Shown: positions 21,400 through 30,102, counted from the stretch's first letter. The stretch: DNA of 64,000 bases from Streptococcus ratti FA-1 = DSM 20564 (GCF_000286075.1 NZ_AJTZ01000005.1:1426001-1490000), one strand, 5' to 3'. A program made the numbers and translations. The notes: generated by a model from the sequence alone, not told the origin.

Positions 21400-22683
21400 T
21401 TATTCTTGATTTAATTGTTTAAAAATACTAGCAAAATTTGTTTTGAGGTCATCAAAACTAGCGGTTATTTCCTGACGAGTGGTATTGTTTTTAATCGTCA
21501 CTTGTCCAGCTTCGACCTCACTCTCACCCAGTGTTATGATTAATTTAGCTTTAAAAGCATCGGCTGATTTGAATTGTGCCTTAATTTTGCGATTCAAATA
21601 ATCACGTTCTGCTGAAAAACCTTGTTGACGAATAGCTTGAACAAGTTCTAAAGCTGTGCTGTTAGCTCCATCTCCAAGTACAGTCATATAGACATCCAAA
21701 CTCTCATCTAGCGGCAAGTCAATCTTTTGCTTATCAATAACCAATAACAGACGTTCCAAACCAAGACCAAAGCCAAAACCTGCTGTTGCTGGACCGCCAA
21801 AGTATTCAACCAAACCATCATAGCGGCCGCCAGCGCAAATCGTTAATTCACTCTTATCAACTTTAGTAATAAATTCAAAAATCGTATGATTATAATAGTC
21901 AAGGCCACGAACCATATTAGTATCAATGACATAAGGAATTTTGAGCAGCTCTAACATATCACGTACAGCCTGAAAATGTGCTTGTGACTCCTCATCCAAG
22001 TAGTCCAGAATGGAAGGAGCATTTTCAACAGCAGCTTTATCCTCTTTTTCTTTAGAATCCAATACACGTAGAGGATTTTCTTCCAAACGGCGCTGTGAAT
22101 CTTTAGAAAGGCTGTCTTTCATCGGTGTTAGATAATCAATTAGTGCCTGACGGTAAGCTTTACGGCTGTCTGAATTTCCCAAACTATTAAGGTGTAAAGT
22201 AACGTCTTTGATTCCCAATTCATTGAACAGCTGATAAGCCATGGCAATGGTCTCTACATCAGTAGCAGGATTGCTAGAACCAAAGCATTCTACTCCTAGT
22301 TGATGGAATTCCCGCAAACGCCCTGCCTGAGGCCGTTCATAGCGAAACATCGAGCCAATATAAAATACTTTAACAGGTTTTTGAACTTCTGGTGCAAACA
22401 GCTTATTTTCCACATAGGAACGCACAACTGGAGCAGTGCCTTCCGGACGAAGAGTGATGTGACGATCTCCCTTGTCATGGAAATCATACATTTCCTTAGT
22501 TACAATATCTGTCGTATCACCAACAGAGCGGCTGATCACTTCATAATGCTCAAACATCGGTGTTCTGATCTCACCGTAATGATACTTTTTAAAGGTTTCG
22601 CGCGCAAAATTTTCCACATACTGCCATCTAGCGGTTTCTTTAGGTAAAATATCCTGCGTTCCCTTAGGTTTTTGTAACTTCAT
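21400..22683 (-). CDS. hisS: Histidyl-tRNA synthetase
   Basis: A 427-residue class II synthetase. Motif 2 ([23 protein letters not shown]) is near residue 110, the HisA motif [11 protein letters not shown] near 260 and motif 3 ([10 protein letters not shown]) near 300, followed by the HGTP anticodon-binding domain. It charges tRNA-His. The gene reads toward aspS. Confidence 0.98.
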   Translation of the reverse strand: MKLQKPKGTQDILPKETARWQYVENFARETFKKYHYGEIRTPMFEHYEVISRSVGDTTDIVTKEMYDFHDKGDRHITLRPEGTAPVVRSYVENKLFAPEVQKPVKVFYIGSMFRYERPQAGRLREFHQLGVECFGSSNPATDVETIAMAYQLFNELGIKDVTLHLNSLGNSDSRKAYRQALIDYLTPMKDSLSKDSQRRLEENPLRVLDSKEKEDKAAVENAPSILDYLDEESQAHFQAVRDMLELLKIPYVIDTNMVRGLDYYNHTIFEFITKVDKSELTICAGGRYDGLVEYFGGPATAGFGFGLGLERLLLVIDKQKIDLPLDESLDVYMTVLGDGANSTALELVQAIRQQGFSAERDYLNRKIKAQFKSADAFKAKLIITLGESEVEAGQVTIKNNTTRQEITASFDDLKTNFASIFKQLNQE

Positions 22684-23141
22684 ATCAAAGTCTCTTTCTA
22701 AACTAAATTCTTCTTATCTATTCTATCATAAAATGGTAGACAAAACAGGTCTAATCTCAAAAAGCACTAAAGGAACGGACATGCTTGCCATCTTTGATAT
22801 CCAAAATAATTGTATCCCAGATAGTATCTTCCTACCTCCTCATCTACCGTGTAGGCTAAAGCCAACAACATAGTAACTGTCTCAAAATGGACTATAATCT
22901 CTTTTTTACTTTTTCAAAAAATGTTTTGGCATAATTGTTCTTGTTTAGACGAGAAATCATTCATACTATTGACTAACAGTTCATAATCAACAACAATTTT
23001 TAAAGTATAGCTTTTGAGATAGGGCACAAATCCGCTGTTTATCCACTTTAATCAAATTTTCATTAAAAATTAGTTAATGTATTGATTTTCCTGAAAAATA
23101 GCGCTATAATGCCTTGTCGATAAATTTTTAGGAGAAAAAAA
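22684..23141. other. hisS-kimA divergent intergenic region with a degraded ORF
   Basis: A 458-bp divergent spacer. Near hisS the minus strand holds a decayed coding stretch: about 22757-22835 reads TIWDTIILDIKDGKHVRSFS then stop, and a neighbouring frame upstream reads MLLALAYTVDEEVG, as if one frameshift separates them. I cannot assign a family. The kimA promoter occupies the right end. Confidence 0.4.
23082..23110 (+). promoter_or_regulatory. Sigma-A promoter of the KimA-type gene
   Basis: TTGATT (23082-23087) and a perfect TATAAT (23105-23110) are separated by 17 nt, about 30 bp upstream of the GTG start. Confidence 0.75.
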
Positions 23142-24989
23142 GTGTTTGAAGCTTTAAAAACATTCCTGCTGGGAAAACCCTTAAAATCTGAGCCGGAAGA
23201 AGGAGACAGCCATTCGCTGTCTAAATCGCAGGCTTTAGCTATGTTGTCAAGTGATGCCTTATCATCTATTGCTTACGGACCTGAACAGGTCATTTTAGTC
23301 TTGACAGCCTTATCAGCTGGAGCTATTTGGTGGTCCTTGCCAATTGGTATCGGTGTCATCATCTTATTGATTAGTTTGACGATTTCTTACAGTCAGGTTA
23401 TCCATGCCTACCCAAACGGCGGCGGAGCCTATATGGTATCATCGGACAATCTGTCGCCTTCAATGGGACTTCTGGCTGGCGGCAGTCTTCTGATTGACTA
23501 TATGCTGACAGTTGCTGTCTCAGTCTCATCTGGAGCTGATGCTATTACGTCAGCCTTCCCAGCTCTTAAAAGTGTTAATCTTGAGATTTCTATTGTCTTA
23601 GTCTTGATTTTGATGATGATGAATTTACGCGGTCTGCGTGAATCAGCAACCGCTCTTTTTATCCCTGTTTATCTTTTCATTGCATCAACACTATTTCTTT
23701 TAGTTTTTGGACTCATCCAAATCTTTACCGGAAATCTCTCTTATGCCGCAACTGCTCATATCGGCCAACCCATATCAGGTTTGAGCTTGGTGCTTTTGCT
23801 GCGTGCTTTTACCAGCGGTTCTGCATCTCTGACTGGTGTTGAAGCCATCTCAAATGCTGTTCCCTTTTTCAAAAAGCCTAAAGCTAAAAATGCCGTTAAG
23901 ACATTGGTGATGATGTCTGCTATTCTTGGTTTTATGTTTATTGGCATCACCTTTCTCAACTATTGGCTTGGTATCATTCCAAATCATAATGTGACTATCT
24001 TAGCCCAAATAGCTCAGAAAGTTTTCGGTCACAGCGTTATCGGACAGGCTCTCTTTTATATTTTCCAAATTGCAACAGCTCTTATCTTAGCAGTTGCTGC
24101 TAATACTGGATTTTCAGCCTTCCCAATCCTGTCTTACAATATGGCAAAAAATAAATACATGCCCCATCTCTATTTAGAAAAGGGAGCCCGCCTAGGTTAT
24201 TCTAACGGGATTTTGACCCTAGCTTTCGGTGCTATCTGCCTGCTCTTTATCTTCAACGGATCCACTGAACGCCTCATCCCGCTTTATACCATCGGCGTCT
24301 TCATTCCTTTTGCCCTAGCACAAACAGGTATGATTGTTTATTGGAAGAAAACCCTAGGAAAAGGTTTTCTGAAACAGGCTTGGGCCAATATCCTCGGTGC
24401 GGCTATTTGCTATGGCATTATTCTGATTCTATTAATTTTCCGTCTGCATGATATTTGGCCATTCTTCCCTATTATTGCCATTCTGATTGCCATGTTCCAA
24501 AAGATTAAGAGCCACTACAACAGTGTCGCCGAACAGCTGCGAATCACTGAAGCTAATAAGGCTGTGCATTATTCTGGCAATAAAGTCCTTGTGCTCGTTG
24601 GCAATATGACTCAAGCTACTATTGGAGCTGTTAATTACGCCCGCTCTCTCAGCAAAGATGTCATCGCCCTGCATGTCTCAACGACAGAAACTATTTCTAA
24701 AGATAATGAAGTGGAGGAAGAATTTAAACACTTTTTCCCAGATATTACCTTTATCAATGTTTACTCAGATTACCGTGACATTATCAAACCAACCGTCAAC
24801 TATGTTAATGACATGAGCCAGAAGGCCAAGGCGGCTAACAGCACACTGACTGTTTTAATTCCGCAGTTTGTCCCGCGTAAACGCTGGCAGACCCTGCTGC
24901 ACAATCAAATGAATCTTCGGCTCAAATATTATCTGAGATGGAACCAAGACATCATCATTTCCAGTTACTCCTTCCATCTCAAGAAATAA
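23142..24989 (+). CDS. KimA-type potassium importer (APC superfamily)
   Basis: A 615-residue protein with 12 membrane helices and a roughly 170-residue cytosolic C-terminal domain. The opening SKSQALAMLSSDALSSIAYGPEQ and YPNGGGAYMVSSDN match the KimA/YdaO group of APC transporters, proton-coupled high-affinity potassium importers regulated by c-di-AMP in Bacillus. The C-terminal domain has the universal-stress-like fold expected to bind the dinucleotide. I use the GTG at 23142 because AGGAG lies 8 nt upstream. It is monocistronic, ending at a 19-bp terminator whose right arm is shared with the rpmF promoter repeat. Confidence 0.85.
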   Translation: MFEALKTFLLGKPLKSEPEEGDSHSLSKSQALAMLSSDALSSIAYGPEQVILVLTALSAGAIWWSLPIGIGVIILLISLTISYSQVIHAYPNGGGAYMVSSDNLSPSMGLLAGGSLLIDYMLTVAVSVSSGADAITSAFPALKSVNLEISIVLVLILMMMNLRGLRESATALFIPVYLFIASTLFLLVFGLIQIFTGNLSYAATAHIGQPISGLSLVLLLRAFTSGSASLTGVEAISNAVPFFKKPKAKNAVKTLVMMSAILGFMFIGITFLNYWLGIIPNHNVTILAQIAQKVFGHSVIGQALFYIFQIATALILAVAANTGFSAFPILSYNMAKNKYMPHLYLEKGARLGYSNGILTLAFGAICLLFIFNGSTERLIPLYTIGVFIPFALAQTGMIVYWKKTLGKGFLKQAWANILGAAICYGIILILLIFRLHDIWPFFPIIAILIAMFQKIKSHYNSVAEQLRITEANKAVHYSGNKVLVLVGNMTQATIGAVNYARSLSKDVIALHVSTTETISKDNEVEEEFKHFFPDITFINVYSDYRDIIKPTVNYVNDMSQKAKAANSTLTVLIPQFVPRKRWQTLLHNQMNLRLKYYLRWNQDIIISSYSFHLKK

Positions 24990-25028
24990 AGATTTTTGTA
25001 AAGTAAACTTACTTTACAAAAATCTTTT
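24988..25028. terminator. kimA terminator overlapping repeat copy 1
   Basis: A perfect 19-bp stem (AAAGATTTTTGTAAAGTAA and its complement) with a 2-nt spacer directly at the kimA stop. The right arm is also the first part of the 82-bp direct repeat. Confidence 0.85.
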
Positions 25029-25082
25029 GATATACTGTTAAAGTTGACGTAAGTCATATTAACCCAAAAATAAATAGGGGCT
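25001..25082 (+). repeat. Direct repeat copy 1: duplicated rpmF promoter/leader
   Basis: These 82 bp match 26472-26553 with three mismatches by my alignment, including the TATACT -10, the TGAC-GNAA-GTCA hairpin and the GGGGCT stem. Here no ribosomal protein gene follows; instead the sequence reads toward the 3' end of the convergent MetE-like gene. Confidence 0.9.
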
Positions 25083-25099
25083 AAAGAGCCCTTTATATC

Positions 25100-25150
25100 G
25101 GCTCTATAATTTCTGTAGCGGGTAGAATCTCCGCTAGATGTTATAGAGCC
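25100..25150. repeat. Long inverted repeat, possible IS end or MITE-like remnant
   Basis: GGCTCTATAA (25100-25109) and TTATAGAGCC (25141-25150) form a 10-bp perfect stem enclosing a TAGCGG/CCGCTA stem. The arms resemble ends I associate with ISL3-type streptococcal elements, but I cannot confirm this. It lies between repeat copy 1 and the terminator of the MetE-like gene. Confidence 0.45.
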
Positions 25151-25156
25151 AGAAAA

Positions 25157-25185
25157 ACTCTCCAAGGAAGGCTTCCTTAGAGAGT
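25157..25185 (-). terminator. Terminator of the MetE-like gene
   Basis: On the minus strand ACTCTCTAAGGAAG pairs with CTTCCTTGGAGAGT and is followed by TTTTT-type sequence (AGTTTTTCTGG), 36 bp after the stop. Confidence 0.8.
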
Positions 25186-25220
25186 AGAAGATTTCTTTTC
25201 GAATCCGAAATGACTGGAAA

Positions 25221-26333
25221 TTAACCCCAGACCTGATCTGTGATGGTCTTGATGAGGCGGAGCTTCTTCCATTCGTCTTCTTCGGTCAAAATGTTGCCCT
25301 CTTCCGTTGAGGCAAAGCCACATTGGGTGGAAATGCCGATATTTTTCAGAGGGATGAGCTGAGCTGCTTCTTCAATCCGGGCAATGACTGCATCGATATC
25401 TTCCAGTGCTGGATCCTTGGAAGTAATGACACCTAGCACCAATTCCACTTGGTCACGGCCATTCCAAATGTCCACGATAGGGGCAAAATCTCCTGATCGC
25501 TCATCGTCATATTCTAGGAAGAAAATATCGTAGTTGAGCTGACCCAAGTATTTGGCAACAGTCTGGTAACTTCCCTTAAAGAGATAGGTTGATTTGAAAT
25601 TTCCACGACAGATATGGGTCGCCACTGTCAAATCTTCTGGCAGACCTTCCAAGACCTTATTAATGACATAGACATCATTCTCGGCGATCTCTTCATAAAT
25701 ACGGCGCTGTTCTGGTTGGTCCTGATAGGTTTCCAGCTGCTGAATCAAGTAAGCCCATGTTGTATCGTCTAACTGGACATAGCGAGCTCCCAAATCGTAG
25801 AAATGCTGAATGGTATCATGATAAGCCTTAGCCAAGCCATCTAGAAAGTCTGTCCAGCTATCATAGTAATCTGCATAAAGGTCGCTACGATGGTCACGTT
25901 TGATAACAAGAGATGGACTTGGAATCGTGACTTTGGGTGTCACTCCTGCTGGTGTAATGGATTTGAGGTATTCAAAATCGCGGTAAAAAGGATGGTTGGG
26001 ATTTTCTGCAACTTGTCCATTAAGCCGGACATTGGTGGTGCGAGTTTTAGCACCATGAAATTTATAGGAGCTCTCTTGCTGGTAGGCTTCAAAACCGGTC
26101 AATTCCCAGAGGAAATCCAAGTGCCACCAAGAACGGCCAAATTCACCGTCTGAGATCACTTCAAGACCATTTTCAACCTGATGATGAACTAGCTCCTCTA
26201 CCAGATGGTCTTGAATAGCCAAGAGTTCTTCTTTGCTAATCTTCCCTTGTGTAAACTCCTCACGCGCCTCTTTCAACGCTTGAGGACGAAGATAAGAACC
26301 GACATGATCGAAATGAGAATGTATTTTTGCCAT
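25221..26333 (-). CDS. MetE C-terminal-like methyltransferase (YxjG/YxjH type)
   Basis: A 370-residue protein homologous to the C-terminal catalytic half of cobalamin-independent methionine synthase. It opens FDHVGSYLRPQALKEA and contains VISDGEFGRSWWHLDF; the candidate zinc ligands are the histidine and cysteine of THICRGN and the cysteine of STQCGFAS. The methyl donor of stand-alone members is uncertain. Start at the ATG at 26333, with AAGGAG 8 nt upstream; the in-frame codon at 26366 has no site. Upstream, ATAGC-N5-GCTAT at about 26415 could be a methionine-regulator box. The whole gene lies between two copies of the rpmF leader, which points to insertion or duplication. Confidence 0.85.
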   Translation of the reverse strand: MAKIHSHFDHVGSYLRPQALKEAREEFTQGKISKEELLAIQDHLVEELVHHQVENGLEVISDGEFGRSWWHLDFLWELTGFEAYQQESSYKFHGAKTRTTNVRLNGQVAENPNHPFYRDFEYLKSITPAGVTPKVTIPSPSLVIKRDHRSDLYADYYDSWTDFLDGLAKAYHDTIQHFYDLGARYVQLDDTTWAYLIQQLETYQDQPEQRRIYEEIAENDVYVINKVLEGLPEDLTVATHICRGNFKSTYLFKGSYQTVAKYLGQLNYDIFFLEYDDERSGDFAPIVDIWNGRDQVELVLGVITSKDPALEDIDAVIARIEEAAQLIPLKNIGISTQCGFASTEEGNILTEEDEWKKLRLIKTITDQVWG

Positions 26334-26471
26334 AAGAAAACTCCTTGAAAATAATGATATGTTCATTTTAAGGGGAAAAGGTATAATTGTAAAATATATA
26401 TTTTTTATGGTTTTTGATAGCTTTTGGCTATATCAACAAGTCTGCTCTGCTTTTTCCAAAAAAACTATGTC

Positions 26472-26553
26472 AAGTAACTTTACTTTACAAAAATCTTTTG
26501 ATATACTGTTAAAGTTGACGCAAGTCATATTAACCCAAAAATAAATAGGGGCT
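26472..26553 (+). promoter_or_regulatory. rpmF promoter and 5' leader (direct repeat copy 2)
   Basis: TTTACT (26479-26484) and TATACT (26502-26507) are 17 nt apart. The roughly 75-nt leader carries a dyad GTTAA..TGAC-GCAA-GTCA..TTAAC (26508-26534) and a GGGGCT-TAT-AGCCC hairpin ending near 26558, then GGAGG before rpmF. Copy 1 keeps both stems while the loops differ (GTAA; AAAG). Confidence 0.7.
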
Positions 26554-26587
26554 TATAGCCCATCATATCTTACGGAGGAAAGAAAAA

Positions 26588-26770
26588 ATGGCAGTACCTG
26601 CACGTCGCACGTCAAAAGCGAAAAAAAACAAACGTCGTACACATTATAATTTGACAGCTCCAACTGTGAAATTTGACGAAACTACTGGAGATTACTCACG
26701 TTCTCACCGTGTATCCCTCAAGGGCTACTACAAAGGACGTAAAATCGCTAAAGCTAAGGCTGCGGAATAA
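26588..26770 (+). CDS. rpmF: 50S ribosomal protein L32 (zinc-free form)
   Basis: A 60-residue basic protein beginning [19 protein letters not shown], the L32 signature. It has no cysteines, so it is the zinc-independent (C-minus) version. GGAGG lies 9 nt upstream. It is co-transcribed with rpmG 15 bp downstream. Confidence 0.97.
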   Translation: MAVPARRTSKAKKNKRRTHYNLTAPTVKFDETTGDYSRSHRVSLKGYYKGRKIAKAKAAE

Positions 26771-26785
26771 TAGAAGGGAGATACC

Positions 26786-26935
26786 ATGCGCGTAAATATT
26801 ACACTTGAACACAAAGAATCTGGTGAACGCTTGTACCTTACTTCAAAAAACAAACGTAACACTCCAGACCGTCTTCAATTGAAAAAATACTCACCAAAAT
26901 TGCGCAAACACGTGATTTTTACTGAAGTAAAATAA
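26786..26935 (+). CDS. rpmG: 50S ribosomal protein L33 (zinc-free form)
   Basis: A 49-residue protein reading [20 protein letters not shown] and ending KHVIFTEVK. It fits L33 in length and sequence, and it has no cysteine pair, like the neighbouring L32. GAAGGGAG precedes the ATG. The 3' end of rpmG is, to my knowledge, one of the sites used by streptococcal integrative elements, and an accessory stretch begins immediately behind it. Confidence 0.97.
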   Translation: MRVNITLEHKESGERLYLTSKNKRNTPDRLQLKKYSPKLRKHVIFTEVK

Positions 26936-27083
26936 GGTTTCATTACATTTCAGTACATACTGAAAACCCTGATTTTATGCGATTTTTGAAATTTTGAATT
27001 TCAGTATATTGCAGCACAAATTAATGAAATCTCTACTTTTTTTCTCTACCTTTTTAGGTTTGAAAAATTGAATCGGATAGTAT

Positions 27084-27113
27084 AAAAAGTTCTAGTTAGA
27101 CTAGAGCTTTTTT
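27084..27113 (+). terminator. rpmFG terminator
   Basis: AAAAGTTCTAG and CTAGAGCTTTTTT form an 11-bp stem with one wobble pair, followed by a T run. It lies about 150 bp after rpmG. Confidence 0.8.
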
Positions 27114-27169
27114 ATGTACCAAAGTCATTTGTTGTGCTTTTGAACAATATATGCTATCATATAACTACA

Positions 27170-27535
27170 ATGAAAAAACCAAAGTTTGAATTTTACACAC
27201 GCCCAAATGGACGTACTGAATTTATTGAGTTCTTACAAACTATTCCACAAAAAGATCAGCAGAAATTACTTGCTACCATTAGTGTTATTCAGGAGCAAGG
27301 ATTGTTGGTAGCCCAACGTATGGAATGGGTTAAGAAACTTGACAGTGATATTTTTGAAATCCGCTCAAAGGTATCTTCTAATATTCAACGTGCGCTCTAT
27401 TTTCATGTGGTCGATAATAGCTATGTTATCACACATGGTTTCACCAAGAAAACACAAAAGACACCAGCTAGTGAAATTCGGCATGCCAAGGAACTGAAAA
27501 AAGAATTTGAGGAGAACGACCATGACAACTATTAA
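27170..27535 (+). CDS. HigB/RelE-type toxin (phage Gp49-like family)
   Basis: A 121-residue protein starting MKKPKFEFYTRPNGRTEF. RMEWVKKLDSDIFEIRSKVSSNIQRALYF is the beta-sheet core with spaced basic residues, and HGFTKKTQKTPASEIRHA is the typical C-terminal segment of Gp49-like/HigB mRNA interferases. I prefer the ATG at 27170 over a codon at 27134 because the family begins there. The HTH antitoxin start overlaps its end by 14 bp, the toxin-first order seen in HigBA modules. Confidence 0.85.
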   Translation: MKKPKFEFYTRPNGRTEFIEFLQTIPQKDQQKLLATISVIQEQGLLVAQRMEWVKKLDSDIFEIRSKVSSNIQRALYFHVVDNSYVITHGFTKKTQKTPASEIRHAKELKKEFEENDHDNY

Positions 27536-27797
27536 ATTTGATGATTTTTTACAAGATGAACTTAAAAATGATGATTTCAAAGCTGGCTATTTGGTAGAAA
27601 AGGCTATTTTAGAAAGCGCAATCGCTGTTTCTAATGCCAGACAAAAGGCTGGACTATCTCAACGAGAACTTGCTACTTTGTCGCATGTTCCCCAATCAAC
27701 CATTGCACGAATTGAACGTGGTAACAACACCAGTATTGAGACTATGAGCAAAATTGCTTTTGCCCTTAATCAACCTCTTACCATTCACATTGGGTAA
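27522..27797 (+). CDS. XRE-type antitoxin (HigA-like)
   Basis: A 91-residue protein with a single helix-turn-helix domain (QRELATLSHVPQSTIARIERGNNTSIETMSKIAFAL). It overlaps the HigB/RelE-like toxin gene, so it should neutralise it and repress the pair. Start at the ATG at 27522, preceded by GAGGAGAACGACC. A T-tailed terminator follows. Confidence 0.87.
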   Translation: MTTIKFDDFLQDELKNDDFKAGYLVEKAILESAIAVSNARQKAGLSQRELATLSHVPQSTIARIERGNNTSIETMSKIAFALNQPLTIHIG

Positions 27798-27824
27798 TGT
27801 CATTATCGTAGTTTAAATAAAAGT

Positions 27825-27850
27825 AAAAAGCCCTAGTTCAAGGGCTTTTG
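27825..27850 (+). terminator. Terminator of the HigBA-like pair
   Basis: AAAAAGCCCT and AGGGCTTTTG form a GC-capped stem with a short loop and T tract 30 bp after the antitoxin. Confidence 0.85.
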
Positions 27851-27921
27851 TTGTCTCATAATTCTATGCTGATTGTAGAAATTTTTCCCAATTTCTCTTT
27901 GCAAAGAGAAATTAAAATGTG

Positions 27922-28254
27922 CTATCCCTTTTCAAACAATACTTTCACACGAGCTAGCAAGCTAATCAATAACTCGCCTGAAACATCTTCGATATACCGA
28001 TAGTCTCTAGCATTGAAATCTATCGTTACTAACTGGTCGAGCAAGACCTTGCCTGTTGTCTCGGTATCTTTCAGGGGAACATAAAAAGGATAGTCCCTTT
28101 TAGTGTTGCTGATAGGGGCAAAGATGGCAAGGTTAGAATACTTTGTGACAACGCTGTGGCTCAAACAAATATAGGGACGATAACCTTTTTGCTCATGACC
28201 TTGTTTAGGGTTAAGGTTAATTTTGATGATAGACCCCTGCTTAATACTTACCAT
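27922..28254 (-). CDS. MazF/PemK-type endoribonuclease toxin
   Basis: A 110-residue protein of the MazF fold: GSIIKINLNPKQGHEQKGYRPYI with the conserved basic residue of KGYRP, PISNTKRDYPFYVPL, and GKVLLDQLVTIDFNAR. These enzymes cut mRNA at short motifs; the cut site here cannot be read from sequence. It overlaps the AbrB-like antitoxin gene upstream by 7 bp. Confidence 0.9.
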   Translation of the reverse strand: MVSIKQGSIIKINLNPKQGHEQKGYRPYICLSHSVVTKYSNLAIFAPISNTKRDYPFYVPLKDTETTGKVLLDQLVTIDFNARDYRYIEDVSGELLISLLARVKVLFEKG

Positions 28255-28493
28255 TGTTCATTACCAACACTTTCAAAAATGAATGGCGTTACAGAAACTG
28301 GCTCACCCTGATAATCTTTAAAAAGGTCATCAACTGTTAATTCTGGGACTGTCGTTGCCTTTTTAAGGATAATCTTGTTCCCTGACACTTCATAATCAAG
28401 AATATCATTGGTATGTAATTGTAGTTGCTGTACTAATTGTTTTGGGAGACGTATAGCTGAACTGTTCCCCCATTTATTAACTGTTAATTGCAT
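28248..28493 (-). CDS. MazE/AbrB-type antitoxin
   Basis: An 81-residue protein with the N-terminal SpoVT/AbrB swapped-hairpin domain (VNKWGNSSAIRLPKQLVQQL) and an acidic C-terminal tail suited to wrap MazF. It precedes and overlaps the toxin gene. GAGGAGG lies upstream of its start. Confidence 0.9.
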   Translation of the reverse strand: MQLTVNKWGNSSAIRLPKQLVQQLQLHTNDILDYEVSGNKIILKKATTVPELTVDDLFKDYQGEPVSVTPFIFESVGNEQW

Positions 28494-28557
28494 AATGCCA
28501 CCTCCTCTTTTTAAATATTATATCACAAAAGTATCATTTTGTATATACTTAAATATC

Positions 28558-28965
28558 TCAACTTTCTTTATCTAATAAATCCTGAGTATTTACAATATAT
28601 TGCATTTTTTGGTACAAATCTTCAATTTCTTCTATTCTGTCAAAAGCTTTTTCTAAAACACTTGACTTGTAGGCCAGTTCATATTCTGTTTCAGGATCTA
28701 GGATAGGTTCTCTTTTTAATAAGTTATCTAATTTTGTAATAGTTTCTAACGCATAAGCTTCAGGAGTACTATAATCTTCCAAATCTAGGGAAAAATTGTG
28801 AAAAGTATTTACAGCCTTCAAAAGTAAGTTAGCTTTATCCACATAGTCGTCAGTCTCAAAGATATTATTTTCCAGTTCAATTTGAGAACTTGTCCCAAAT
28901 AACTGGTTAGGTGTTGCTTTAAAAAATTTTGCAATCTTTTCTAGATTAGCAAATGTTTGGATACC
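28558..28965 (-). pseudogene. XRE-family regulator lacking its N-terminus
   Basis: The frame is open from 28965 to a stop at 28558. It reads GIQTFANLEKIAKFFKATPNQLFG, which is the last helix of an XRE HTH domain with the usual PNQLFG ending, then an acidic helical region of about 100 residues. The recognition helices are missing, and a stop codon follows within two codons upstream of 28965. A GTG at 28842 could initiate only the C-terminal part, which would not bind DNA. The breakpoint abuts unrelated sequence containing the palindrome GTACGAACGTAC. Confidence 0.75.
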
Positions 28966-29112
28966 CCATTACTAATAGGGGGGTACGAACGTACATAAAA
29001 AGTAGGTTGAATCCTTGATACATCTTGGGTTGCGGGTAATTGGTTCTACTGATTGGAGAAAAGTCCATTTGGATAATTTTCTTCAATCTTTTTCTTTAGT
29101 AATAAATAAAAG

Positions 29113-29153
29113 CTCTTAGAAATACTGCTATACCAGGAATTCTAAGAGTTTTT
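29113..29153. terminator. LysR gene terminator
   Basis: CTCTTAGAA and TTCTAAGAG arms (29113-29121, 29140-29148) with T/A-rich flanks on both sides, just after the LysR stop. Confidence 0.75.
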
Positions 29154-29154
29154 A

Positions 29155-30054
29155 TTATTTTACAATTTTCGATATTTTGTTTGATTCTTCAACAAAATAT
29201 TGTCCTATTTTTTGAAAAGAACTACTATTGATTTTTGATTCTTTTTGCTTACCTAGATAAAGGTTGAAGTTTAGTTGAAAAGAATTATTTAATTTAACTA
29301 AATTTATGTCTTTAAAGTTCCCTAAATCCACCAATATTCCTATTGAATTTTTCCTTTCAATCAAGGTTTTAAAACTACCTATATCACTAACTTCTGCTAA
29401 AATATTTGGAACAAACTTTGAACCATTGACATATTTCCAAAAAACTTCATTGTGTACAAAACGTTCATTAAATATAACGAAGTCTTCATTACTACAGCTT
29501 ATTAGGCTAATTGTAGATGAGTTAGAAAACTCATGCTTTTTTGATACTGCTAGTTTAAATGGTAAAGAGGTTAGTTTCATTAAATCAAGGTGATCACTAT
29601 AAAGCTCTTTAGATGATGCAAATAGTGCAATATCCAATTCATTAGATGATATTTTACTAGTTATCTCTTTTGAGCCGTCCTCAATTAAACTCACTTCATT
29701 TCGAAGAATATTTTCAATATTTGTAAGATGATCAGTAAGAGCATAAAAACGTGATAAATTCGCTGATATACCAAATTTAATTCGCTTACTCTTTAAAGAT
29801 TTTAAGGCAGCCTTCCCCATATCCAATTGTTGTATTGCATTTTCTGAATAGTTTCTAAAAATTTCTCCCTCTGCTGTTAAAGATATTTCTGAGTGTGATT
29901 GATCCCTAGTAATAAGTGAAACCTTTAGACTTTCTTCAAGTGATTTAATAGCATAACTAACAGTTGGTTGACTGACATTAAACTTACTTGCCACTTTTGA
30001 GTACGTTTTTAAAGTACACAGAGCGTTAAAGTATTCCAATTGGCGGAGTTTCAT
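29155..30054 (-). CDS. LysR-family transcriptional regulator
   Basis: A 299-residue protein with the LysR winged HTH at the N-terminus (MKLRQLEYFNALCTLKTYSKVASKFNVSQPTVSYAIKSLEE) and a two-lobed periplasmic-binding-like effector domain. Members sense small molecules and usually control a neighbouring divergent gene, but no divergent metabolic gene is adjacent; an XRE gene lies upstream on the same strand. The target is unknown. The gene is AT-rich, like the accessory block around it. Confidence 0.9.
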   Translation of the reverse strand: MKLRQLEYFNALCTLKTYSKVASKFNVSQPTVSYAIKSLEESLKVSLITRDQSHSEISLTAEGEIFRNYSENAIQQLDMGKAALKSLKSKRIKFGISANLSRFYALTDHLTNIENILRNEVSLIEDGSKEITSKISSNELDIALFASSKELYSDHLDLMKLTSLPFKLAVSKKHEFSNSSTISLISCSNEDFVIFNERFVHNEVFWKYVNGSKFVPNILAEVSDIGSFKTLIERKNSIGILVDLGNFKDINLVKLNNSFQLNFNLYLGKQKESKINSSSFQKIGQYFVEESNKISKIVK

Positions 30055-30102
30055 TTCATCACCTCATATAGATAGTTTTTATAGGAAATGCTGTATTTGA
30101 CT

